A stretch of 26,460 bases of DNA from a virus: IMG/VR virus record IMGVR_UViG_3300034198_000718, positions 1-26,460 of that record; one strand, 5' to 3'. Numbering within the stretch: position 1 is the stretch's first letter; each line of letters begins with the position of its first letter. The notes below the pieces were generated by a model. That model was not told the DNA's origin. It worked only from the letters and a program-made list of their open reading frames with translations, and ran no database searches. A program made the position numbers and the translations under genes. This document shows, one piece after another, positions 20,470 to 26,460 of the stretch.

Positions 20470-22885
20470 AATTTTCCTGTACACTATTATTTGCCCAATC
20501 AATCATATCATTATACAGAGTGTGAGCAAGTTCATAATTACCCTGCTCAACAGCATCAACTGTCGGTGTAATGAATTTATCTCTTAAAGTATTGTAGATG
20601 TTTACTGCGTCAGGATGCTTGTTAATTTGCTGAACAAGCAACGGAGCAGTTTCATAATAGTCATGAACCTGTGCAATACGCATTGGATCAAGCGTCATAT
20701 ACTCATCTCTAAATTTACGCATCAACATTAGTTCACGACAATTATCAGGCTTGCCGCTTTGTTGAATAACCGCTGTTGTAATGTAACATCCACCATCAAA
20801 AAAATCTGTTACATCACTGACAATATCTCCAACATCAGGAAGAGCATCCGCTATCCCACCAATTGTTTTAGTAACAGCACCGCCTGTAAGTTTATCTGCA
20901 ACAGTGGATAAGCCCCCAGTTACATCACTCAATGCTACTGTTATCCCTTTAGTTAGTAACTTGTCTTCGTCACTCAAACCACCCCCTGATGCTAAGCGAT
21001 CTTGAGCAATACTATCCAATACTGCTTGTTCGTCTTTGCTTGGGCTACTTGTATTGATCCCTAAGAAGCCAGCAATTTCTTTCAGACTAGCCGTACTGCC
21101 CGACCAAGTCTTCACTGCTGCCTGACCAACCGCCGAAATAGATTCAGCCAACGCTTTCTTCTCAGCAGCTGCCACCGTAGCATTAGCTGTAATGGTGGTG
21201 GCAGCAATAGTGTTTGCTCTAGCAAGTTCGTTATCTCCTGTCTTCCATCCCATTTCAATCTGATCACGATAGGTTTGAGACTGTTGAGCATATTGAACAG
21301 AAGAAAGATCGGTAGCATTCTTTGCATTCACAGCATTGGCAGCATTAATTTCTCTAGTGTTAGCTGTAGAAATATCAGCTAGCAATTTAGCATTTGCCAT
21401 ATTAACTTGCGTTGCCATGTTAGCATTGAAGTCTGCACGGTCATTCGCTTCCTGTGCATTAAACTTCAACACATCAGCAGCAGTAGCCATGTTTGCAATG
21501 GCAGCTTTGTTGGCTTCAGCAGCATTAAATTGACTAGCAGTGAGCGCAAGCTGTGCATTCACCTTGCTAGCATCAAGTGAGTTAGTAGCATTGACAGCCC
21601 TAGCAGCGTTTTCAGCAGCTGTGTCTGTTAAAATGGATTGTGCAATTTCTTGAGCTTTAAAGATTGTTACCTGTTGCCTGTTGTTTAAGTTTGTCAAATC
21701 CATCTGCAAGAACGATTTAGCATTTTCAACAGCCACTTGCTGACGATTGTTTAAGTTGGTTGTCTCAAGATTTGCCATCTGTGCAGCCTTAGCCAACACA
21801 ACAGCATTACGTGCCGACAAGTTTGCAATGTCCATGTTGCTTGTAATACGAGCATTCTCAAGAGCAATGGTTGTAGAAGCATCAAAATTCTTATTGGCAA
21901 TATCAGAAACCTTAGCAGCATTCAACACACGGCTTTGAAAGTTCTGATCAAATTCCTGACCTAAAAATGTAGCACGTTGTTGTGCTGTCACAATTGCCAT
22001 TTGCTGACGATTGGAAAGGTTGGTCAAACCCATTTGCTCAAACACTTTAGCATCAGCTGCGGCAATGGGCGTAGCAGCCTCTAGAGCAGCCTGAATAACT
22101 GCTTGACCTGCTAGGCTACTAGCACCCAATCCACGAGCTGCTAGCTGTGCTGTAGCGGCTCTCATGGACGATGCTGCCCAAGGTGGTGGATTGCCTGCAT
22201 CAAAGTTGGTTAATATTTTATTAAGCTGACCCTGAGTGGTCATGTCTTCTGTAACAGTACCCTGTGCAGCTTGGTTCTGTGCAAGAGCTTCAGCAACTTT
22301 AGCTTGATCAACAGCTGTGCCAGAAACAACTTCACCAGCCTGTAGAGTGCGTTCAGCAGGAGCAACAACCTTCGTTGCTTGTCCTTGTGCCGCTTCAACA
22401 TTCTGAAGAGCTGTAGTTGTTGGCTCTTGTGTAGCAGCAGTGGCTAAGTCTTGAGAAGACAACACGCCTTGTTCTGCTTTTACATTTGCATTAGCTGCAG
22501 CCATAGCTGCCTGTGACGATGCTGCCGTAACTGTGGGGGCTACAACAGTGGTAGGAGCTGCCGTTGTCTGTGCTGTTACGGGAGTGGGAGCAGCAGCTTG
22601 CTGAGCCGTTGTAGGGGCTGTGACAGCCGCTGCCTGCATGTCTGGTGTAACATTGGTCGTAGTGGCGGTTACAACAGGTGCAGTGGGTGCAACAGGGATT
22701 TGAGCAACATCACCACCAGCGGCAAAGCCCGGAGCTTTCTCCCCAAGCTTTGTAACCACTGCTCCGTATTGGCTAGCAGCAGCTGGTGAAGACATTAAAA
22801 ACTCACCAAAGTTTTGCATAGGACCATCAAAGCCCATTTTACGAGCTACGATTTCTCGTTGCTGTTCTGTGAAATTGTCTTTCAT
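20456..22885 (-). CDS. Large helical-repeat virion protein with CFI-box-like C-terminal domain
   Basis: The 809-residue product has four parts. The first is an N-terminal helical segment (1-50). The second begins with GFAAGGD at 53-59 and is a Thr/Ala/Pro/Gln low-complexity region reaching about residue 170. The third is a very long Ala/Asn/Gln-rich helical region with repeats of TNLxNRQQ (about 285, 375 and 395). The last, from Cys700, reads CYITTAV, then a Cys-Arg-Glu-Leu stretch and FRDEYM; it resembles the CFI-box C-terminal domain. The repeats and position fit a fibrous, internal or tail-associated virion protein. No enzymatic motif is seen. It starts by ATGA overlap with the zincin gene. 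The virion role is inferred from context. Confidence 0.65.
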   Translation of the reverse strand: MKDNFTEQQREIVARKMGFDGPMQNFGEFLMSSPAAASQYGAVVTKLGEKAPGFAAGGDVAQIPVAPTAPVVTATTTNVTPDMQAAAVTAPTTAQQAAAPTPVTAQTTAAPTTVVAPTVTAASSQAAMAAANANVKAEQGVLSSQDLATAATQEPTTTALQNVEAAQGQATKVVAPAERTLQAGEVVSGTAVDQAKVAEALAQNQAAQGTVTEDMTTQGQLNKILTNFDAGNPPPWAASSMRAATAQLAARGLGASSLAGQAVIQAALEAATPIAAADAKVFEQMGLTNLSNRQQMAIVTAQQRATFLGQEFDQNFQSRVLNAAKVSDIANKNFDASTTIALENARITSNMDIANLSARNAVVLAKAAQMANLETTNLNNRQQVAVENAKSFLQMDLTNLNNRQQVTIFKAQEIAQSILTDTAAENAARAVNATNSLDASKVNAQLALTASQFNAAEANKAAIANMATAADVLKFNAQEANDRADFNANMATQVNMANAKLLADISTANTREINAANAVNAKNATDLSSVQYAQQSQTYRDQIEMGWKTGDNELARANTIAATTITANATVAAAEKKALAESISAVGQAAVKTWSGSTASLKEIAGFLGINTSSPSKDEQAVLDSIAQDRLASGGGLSDEDKLLTKGITVALSDVTGGLSTVADKLTGGAVTKTIGGIADALPDVGDIVSDVTDFFDGGCYITTAVIQQSGKPDNCRELMLMRKFRDEYMTLDPMRIAQVHDYYETAPLLVQQINKHPDAVNIYNTLRDKFITPTVDAVEQGNYELAHTLYNDMIDWANNSVQENYATH
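21626..22033 (-). repeat. TNLxNRQQ helical repeat region inside the 809-residue protein
   Basis: In residues 285-420 the sequence TNL(S/N)NRQQ recurs three times (about 288, 377 and 397). Each copy is followed by a hydrophobic/Ala-rich helix with a Lys or Gln near the middle. A degenerate copy (ANLSARNAVVL) lies between the first and second. The 110-residue gap between copies 1 and 2 compared with 20 between copies 2 and 3 shows that the array is irregular. Confidence 0.65.
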
Positions 22886-23181
22886 TCTTTGGTTGCCTTA
22901 TACAAATATTCTAAAAACTCTTGGTTGTCTTTTAACAATGCTATTAATCCTGTGGCTGTGCAATGAACTTGTCGCTCACTCATTTTAGTCTGCATAGCAT
23001 CGTCAATGGCATGCACAATTTCATGTAATAAAGTGTCAGCTTCCAACAATGGGTGCTGACCTTGCTTTATATCAATCCTCAACTTATCGTAGTCACATTG
23101 TCCCCACAAACCTGCGAGTTCATCTTTAACTACTATGTCATAAACCCTGCCAACTATTCTAACATGGGTTGGTAATGACAT
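22882..23181 (-). CDS. Small HExxH zinc metallopeptidase-like protein
   Basis: The 99-residue product carries LLHEIVHAID with His53, Glu54 and His57, the zincin catalytic signature. A following ER motif (Glu69 may be the third ligand) precedes the helix ATGLIALLKDN. An N-terminal beta half (VRIVGRVYDIVVKD, then LRIDIKQG) matches small phage or SprT/ImmA-type minimal zincins. It is far shorter than usual proteases, so it may be a minimal protease or an inactive fold. It lies between the endolysin and the repeat protein in the structural operon. The stop of the endolysin is one base upstream. The substrate is unknown. Confidence 0.75.
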   Translation of the reverse strand: MSLPTHVRIVGRVYDIVVKDELAGLWGQCDYDKLRIDIKQGQHPLLEADTLLHEIVHAIDDAMQTKMSERQVHCTATGLIALLKDNQEFLEYLYKATKE

Positions 23182-23182
23182 G

Positions 23183-23644
23183 CTACACCTTTGTTTTATA
23201 TTCTGCTTCGGTCAACAACCCAACAACATACTTGTTAGCTGGACGGAAGATAGTTAGCTTTTGACCACGCATTTCAGGAGCAAAGCTGATGTGTGTCCAA
23301 CGAGCATACTCATGAATCATTTGATCAAACTTAATGCCAGAAGCTTCAATGGCTTTGCAAACTGCCAAAGGATCGCCAAAGCCAGCACAGGTGAAGTCAA
23401 TGGCCCAACCATCCATGTGGCTGCTAATCTTGCTACCGCCCACTGCAACGTTTACTTCTGGCAAACGAAGCCATGAGTTTACGTTGATGCCCTTACCAAG
23501 CAGGGTACGAACCTTCTCCATGCCTACAGCAGCAGTCTTCATATTCTCCAACTGAGCTTCGCTTGGTTGATTATTAATACCCATGCGAATGGCTGTGTCA
23601 GAATGAGTTGCTTCTTCAAGTGTAAAGTGTTCACTGAGCTGCAT
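23183..23644 (-). CDS. Endolysin, M15 peptidase (D-Ala-D-Ala or L-Ala-D-Glu type)
   Basis: The 153-residue product has the M15A core. After SWLR and a VGG turn, SSHMDGWAIDF gives His76 and Asp83 (HxxxxxxD), and WTHISF gives His118, the third zinc ligand. The N-terminal segment LSEHFTLEEAT is the usual start of such enzymes. It should cleave peptide cross-bridges in peptidoglycan during lysis. There is no signal peptide, so it needs a holin for release. It overlaps the holin-like gene before it by 14 bases and is followed by the zincin after one base. The family call is firm; the exact bond cut is not known. Confidence 0.88.
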   Translation of the reverse strand: MQLSEHFTLEEATHSDTAIRMGINNQPSEAQLENMKTAAVGMEKVRTLLGKGINVNSWLRLPEVNVAVGGSKISSHMDGWAIDFTCAGFGDPLAVCKAIEASGIKFDQMIHEYARWTHISFAPEMRGQKLTIFRPANKYVVGLLTEAEYKTKV

Positions 23645-23894
23645 TTGATTCTCCTTCTTCTTCGGCTTTCATTGCATTGTTTAATTTAATTGCGGCAAGC
23701 CAACCAATAAATCCACCAATAATAGTGGAGAATGCTGGTGCAATAATTGGAAAAATGTCTTTGTTATCCACTACGCTATTGGGCATGAACAACCCGCCAA
23801 GCAAAGCTGCGGTCATAGCTACAACAACAAAGCACAATGTACTTGCCATTTGCTTAGCAATACTAAGAATGGTGGTTTGAATTTCAGTCATCAT
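23631..23894 (-). CDS. Holin-like two-span membrane protein
   Basis: The 87-residue product has two membrane helices, about residues 18-37 and 47-68, joined by an Asn/Asp-rich turn. A charged Glu-rich cytoplasmic tail follows. This is the layout of a class II holin, and it directly precedes the endolysin gene. I cannot assign a named family. It overlaps the 163-residue membrane gene by ATGA. It could be the holin, an antiholin or a partner of the other membrane proteins nearby. Confidence 0.65.
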   Translation of the reverse strand: MMTEIQTTILSIAKQMASTLCFVVVAMTAALLGGLFMPNSVVDNKDIFPIIAPAFSTIIGGFIGWLAAIKLNNAMKAEEEGESNAAQ

Positions 23895-24382
23895 TTACCT
23901 TTTAAAAGTTGAGTTTTATCTTGACTAGATTTGCTAGAGCCAAAGAAGAAGTTGAAGAATCCCGTAATGACAGTACCAATCAACACACCGAGAATGGTGT
24001 CAGCCATGCGAGTACCAGATTCAGGGACAGTGCCAAAAGTTACGCCAATAAAAAAGCACATGGCAAACAATGACCACGATGCTGTAAAAATGTATAAGAA
24101 GTTCTTTGCAAACCACGAGTCTTGTTGCAATGCGGCAACCTGCATCTGACGAGCAGAGTCTCTGTCTTTCACTTCAAGTTCAAATTGTTTAAGATCAATC
24201 TCAGTAAGCTTTGCAGTTGCTTCAGGGTTGGCTTCCAAATGTTTTGTGACAGCCTCAACAGAATCAGCAACGCCAAGCTTGTCTGCTATAGCTTTAATAG
24301 CCATTCCACCAAGAGGACCAGCAACAACAGTGGCTAGACCGGGGGCTACATTCTTTAAAAGACCAGCAAGTAAATCATTCAT
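23891..24382 (-). CDS. Three-span holin-like protein (GTA-type)
   Basis: The 163-residue product has a hydrophobic N-terminal segment (about 8-31), a charged helical middle (TEIDLKQFELEVKDRDSARQMQ) and two strong membrane helices, about 98-118 and 128-148. A basic Ser/Lys-rich end follows. The middle DRDSARQ and the spacing resemble the three-TM holin family of gene-transfer-agent phages. It overlaps both neighbours by ATGA. The role in lysis is likely, although whether it is the main holin is open. Confidence 0.65.
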   Translation of the reverse strand: MNDLLAGLLKNVAPGLATVVAGPLGGMAIKAIADKLGVADSVEAVTKHLEANPEATAKLTEIDLKQFELEVKDRDSARQMQVAALQQDSWFAKNFLYIFTASWSLFAMCFFIGVTFGTVPESGTRMADTILGVLIGTVITGFFNFFFGSSKSSQDKTQLLKGK

Positions 24383-24528
24383 TTATCTTTTTCCGTTTCA
24401 AGTTCTTTTTTAAGTTTCTTAAGCTGCTTAACTTCTTCATGCACCGAAGCTTTAATAGCTAGCACGTCTATGTAAACAATAACTGTCAGGGGTAGCAACA
24501 TTGCAAACACCACTAACATAATTAACAT
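24379..24528 (-). CDS. Small membrane protein, possible spanin-like or lysis protein
   Basis: The ATG at 24528 comes five bases after the stop of the 239-residue gene; the next Met at 24519 has AGGA at good spacing. The frame is open upstream to an ATG at 24669, inside the other gene, which would give 96 residues with a low-complexity Asn/Ser-rich start. I prefer a short form (46-49 aa). It has a membrane helix (about 20 residues), then a charged coiled-coil tail (VKQLKKLKKELETEK). This is like an i-spanin with a very short periplasmic part. Its position in the lysis cluster supports that role, but only by inference. Confidence 0.5.
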   Translation of the reverse strand: MLIMLVVFAMLLPLTVIVYIDVLAIKASVHEEVKQLKKLKKELETEKDK

Positions 24529-24533
24529 TCCTG

Positions 24534-25253
24534 TTAGAAATCTATTGGCATCTTCCTTTGCCAAAATATTGCTGTTAGAAATGCCCATATCCAAATTGTT
24601 AGAAGAATTCCTGAGGTTGCTACTATTGCCCGATCTATTCTGCTGTGATGAATTTGCTCTCGTTGCCATTTAGCATCTCTTTCATTCTTCAATTTAAGTT
24701 GTCTATCGAACTCCTGCTCTTCAAGTATTTGGTTGTACATCTTCAAGAAACGTGAATAAATATCCTTGAGCGCATCCGGGGCATACACCATTGCTTCACG
24801 AATTTGTTTAGTCAAACTCTCAAGTTGAAGTTCTATTTCAGCCCTATCAATTGCACTATCTTCAACAGTTTGTGTTGTCTTTGATGTTTCTTCCAACTCA
24901 CGGCAATATGCTACTAAGTTTCTTCTAGCCTCAAAGAATGTTTTAAGCTGTTCACATATCTGATGTATTTGTCTAGCTTCATATTCTTCATAGCTTAGTT
25001 CTTCTTGTTGAGCAACCTTCTTTTGAACAGGTTTCTCAGTTTCAATCTTGCTCTCAATAGAGATTGGCTTTGTTGTGAAAAACTTTTTAATCCACCCAAA
25101 GAATCCAGACAGTTCATTTGCAATTTCTTTAGCATCACCAACGGCCTTCTTAATCTTCTGTATTTCAGCTTTCCCTTCTGAAAGCATCTCACAGCCTTTG
25201 CGTATTGCATTAACTGCTGCTGATGCAGCCATGAGAAGGCTGATGGGGTCCAC
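24534..25253 (-). CDS. Coiled-coil protein with C-terminal membrane segment (239 aa)
   Basis: The N-terminus MDPISLLMAASAA, then a GCEMLSEGKAEI stretch, is familiar from memory in conserved phage proteins of unknown function encoded near structural or lysis genes. The middle (about 85-200) is highly charged and predicted as coiled coil. The last 35 residues contain a membrane helix (IVATSGILLTIWIWAFLTAI) with a short tail. It could sit at the inner membrane in lysis, or be a structural or assembly protein. It starts after the T7-type holin gene with a one-base gap. No catalytic motif is seen. Confidence 0.65.
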   Translation of the reverse strand: MDPISLLMAASAAVNAIRKGCEMLSEGKAEIQKIKKAVGDAKEIANELSGFFGWIKKFFTTKPISIESKIETEKPVQKKVAQQEELSYEEYEARQIHQICEQLKTFFEARRNLVAYCRELEETSKTTQTVEDSAIDRAEIELQLESLTKQIREAMVYAPDALKDIYSRFLKMYNQILEEQEFDRQLKLKNERDAKWQREQIHHSRIDRAIVATSGILLTIWIWAFLTAIFWQRKMPIDF

Positions 25254-25254
25254 A

Positions 25255-25440
25255 TTACTTCTTTACGTCTGAATAAATTTGATAGAGCTTATGACTAATC
25301 ATTAATATTGTATAAATAAGAGTGGCCCAAAGGACCAACTCAGACACTTGATAGCCAGCAACTGTGGCTAAAGATATGGTGATAGGCGGGCTAGCTTTGG
25401 TAACAAGAGCAGTAGCCGTTTCAGATCCGTGCTCTGTCAT
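25255..25440 (-). CDS. T7-type holin (gp17.5-like)
   Basis: The 61-residue product has a polar N-terminus and a single clear membrane helix (about residues 33-52: VSELVLWATLIYTILMIS) followed by a basic end (KLYQIYSDVKK). This matches the layout of T7 gp17.5, including the IAYTV-like motif (here LIYTI) and the basic C-terminus. It would form lesions in the inner membrane and release the endolysin. It overlaps the DUF5856-like gene by ATGA. The holin call is good, with membership of the T7 family inferred from pattern. Confidence 0.75.
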   Translation of the reverse strand: MTEHGSETATALVTKASPPITISLATVAGYQVSELVLWATLIYTILMISHKLYQIYSDVKK

Positions 25441-25859
25441 TTCAATGTCAACTGATAAAGCGTATCAAGGAAGAAGCCAACGATTTCATCAATGACGTTT
25501 TGAATGGCTGAATCAGATTGGTCAGCCACTTGATAGCGACAACCTTCCAAACAGTCTAAGATTTGTTTCAACACACTGGTGATGTCACCGGAATACTCAT
25601 CCTCACAAACACCCACTTCCAATCGCTGACCTGTACGACCTTGGTATTTCTGTGCAAGACTATCTGCCAACTCTACAATGCCGTTATAGAATTCTTCTAG
25701 AGTTTTATGTTCAGCAAAGCTTGTAGTTTTCAAATGTGCGTTATGTGCCAATGTCCGAGCAAGAAACAGTGTTTCAATAAACTCACCCATGTCAGCGCAC
25801 TCGCCTTCATTTTCCATAGGCATTGACATAGTACGTTGTTGTGGTCGAGGGATAAGCAT
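25437..25859 (-). CDS. DUF5856-like phage protein (140 aa)
   Basis: AAAGGAA before the ATG supports the start. After a polar N-terminus, the core reads LFLARTLAHNAHLKTTSFAEHKTLEEFYNGI and then a long helix (ELADSLAQKYQGRTG). This is the pattern of DUF5856, a predicted four-helix, Dps- or ferritin-like fold found in phages. The His/Glu residues here could bind metal but the full di-iron set is not evident. A second half with CEDEYSGD and a C-terminal helix completes the protein. Function unknown. It lies between the tail genes and the holin. Confidence 0.7.
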   Translation of the reverse strand: MLIPRPQQRTMSMPMENEGECADMGEFIETLFLARTLAHNAHLKTTSFAEHKTLEEFYNGIVELADSLAQKYQGRTGQRLEVGVCEDEYSGDITSVLKQILDCLEGCRYQVADQSDSAIQNVIDEIVGFFLDTLYQLTLK

Positions 25860-25891
25860 AATGGTTCCTTTATAATTTAATAGCGTTGATT

Positions 25892-26050
25892 TTATTCATC
25901 CGCAGGGGTTGGGGTATTGCCTTCTTCCAGCCACTTTAAAAAGGCTTGGTAGTCGGTGTTGTCGGGGTCGAATGGAATGAAGGCGTTGTCAGACAGACGC
26001 TGCACCATCTGTGGCATGTTTTCAAAATGCTGTTTGATTAATTTGTACAT
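25892..26050 (-). CDS. Small tail-associated protein (52 aa)
   Basis: The start at 26050 lies two bases after the stop of the tail gene and has GGAG nearby; an in-frame extension to 26077 is rejected for lack of a ribosome-binding site. The C-terminal part reads IPFDPDNTDYQAFLKWLEEGNTPTPAD. This pattern is common in short phage proteins encoded just downstream of tail-fibre genes, some grouped with XkdW- or YorD-like proteins. It may be a chaperone or small tail protein. The family is recognised, but the function is not known. Confidence 0.65.
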   Translation of the reverse strand: MYKLIKQHFENMPQMVQRLSDNAFIPFDPDNTDYQAFLKWLEEGNTPTPADE

Positions 26051-26052
26051 GA

Positions 26053-26460
26053 TTACAACTCCGCTGATACGGCCCAATTGCCGCTAGATATATACGCTCC
26101 GGTGCTGGTCAATGCGGAAACAGTCAAAGTAACGCCCAAAGCAGTATCAGTAGTTCCCGCAGAAGCCACATACCCAACCCATCCAACGGCGGGGTTGTAA
26201 AGTGACCATTGCCCAGCAGAAGCGCTAGTCGCGGAAGAGTTATACAAGGTCACGGTCGGCGCAGTGCGTTTTACGACTTCAAATCTGATTTGGTTAACTT
26301 CTGCAACAGTCGTCCCATAAACTGTAGCCACCCCCTGTCGACTGTCTGATAATGCTCCATTTGCTGGCGCAGTACCTTGTGGGTAACCTTTTTCATAATA
26401 CCGCTGACACAGCATCAACTCAGTACCATACGGACGGTAGTCAAAGCTCGTTGCTGTTGA
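26053..26460 (-). CDS. Tail fibre or receptor-binding protein, C-terminal part (5' end outside window)
   Basis: The frame is open to the window edge, so the start lies beyond 26460. The visible C-terminal part begins with SFDYRPYGTELMLCQRYYEKGY; the ELxLCQRYYEK element is a well-known mark of the C-terminal domain of many phage tail-fibre or surface proteins. The rest is beta-rich, with Thr/Ser/Gly-rich strands and VYGTT and WSLYNPAVGWVGYV segments, as in a receptor-binding head domain. The protein would bind the host surface. The small 52-residue gene follows two bases later, a usual neighbour. Partial gene, domain call good. Confidence 0.75.
   Translation of the reverse strand, partial: STATSFDYRPYGTELMLCQRYYEKGYPQGTAPANGALSDSRQGVATVYGTTVAEVNQIRFEVVKRTAPTVTLYNSSATSASAGQWSLYNPAVGWVGYVASAGTTDTALGVTLTVSALTSTGAYISSGNWAVSAEL

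Noticed and set aside
25860-25891. AT-rich gap with TATAAA as a late promoter on the - strand
   Set aside because: The gap is short, lies between coupled late genes and has no -35 partner; AT-rich gaps are common here.
1-26460. CRISPR arrays, insertion sequences, integrase, toxin-antitoxin pairs
   Set aside because: No regularly spaced direct repeats, transposase motifs, terminal inverted repeats or recombinase catalytic motifs were seen on either strand.

Overview
This window is a stretch of tailed-phage genome (Caudoviricetes). It is densely packed, with many start/stop overlaps of the ATGA or TAATG type. It has no housekeeping genes, and it splits into two convergent halves. Positions 1-13147 are read on the + strand (DNA replication, nucleotide metabolism and accessory genes). 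Positions 13183-26460 are read on the - strand (virion and lysis genes). The halves meet at a tRNA-Trp gene followed by a bidirectional terminator. The lysis and internal-virion gene types recall T7-like, podovirus-style phages. The replisome is mixed, however: a T7 gp4-like primase-helicase, a T7 gp2.5-like SSB and a FEN-type exonuclease sit with a family B DNA polymerase. Base composition looks moderate, and the gene content resembles phages of aquatic Gram-negative bacteria. The host cannot be named from the sequence.

Left, + strand. Five or six very small genes (1-544), several encoding single-span membrane peptides, lead into the replication operon. This holds primase-helicase (753-2372), three small proteins, DNA polymerase B (2846-4915), SSB (4976-5392) and 5'-3' exonuclease (5589-6290). 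Next comes a nucleotide and nucleic-acid module: a MazZ/DUF5664-like nucleotide diphosphohydrolase, an HNH endonuclease, an RNA ligase, the flavin-dependent thymidylate synthase ThyX and a MazG-type pyrophosphohydrolase, closed by a strong terminator (10009-10032). A B12-dependent class II ribonucleotide reductase follows. The arm ends with a small RMF-like protein, a nuclease-like unknown, a low-molecular-weight tyrosine-phosphatase-like protein and tRNA-Trp(CCA). RNR, ThyX and the two pyrophosphohydrolases together suggest a phage that remodels the host dNTP pool.

Right, - strand, in transcription order from the right edge. The 3' part of a tail fibre or receptor-binding gene comes first, then a small tail-associated protein, a DUF5856-like protein and a T7-type holin. 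After these come a coiled-coil/membrane protein with an overlapping small membrane ORF, two further holin-like membrane proteins, an M15 peptidase endolysin and a small HExxH zincin. The last five genes are virion proteins: an 809-residue repeat-rich protein with a CFI-box-like C-terminal domain, a 78-residue protein, a 164-residue protein, a 455-residue protein and a 1732-residue giant. The giant is probably an internal, ejected virion protein. Its C-terminal part carries a possible ADP-ribosyltransferase-like H-Y-E signature, the most interesting untested signal here.

Terminase, portal, major capsid, RNA polymerase and integrase genes are not in the window and presumably lie outside it. No CRISPR array, insertion sequence or rRNA was seen, and no gap between genes reaches 300 bases.
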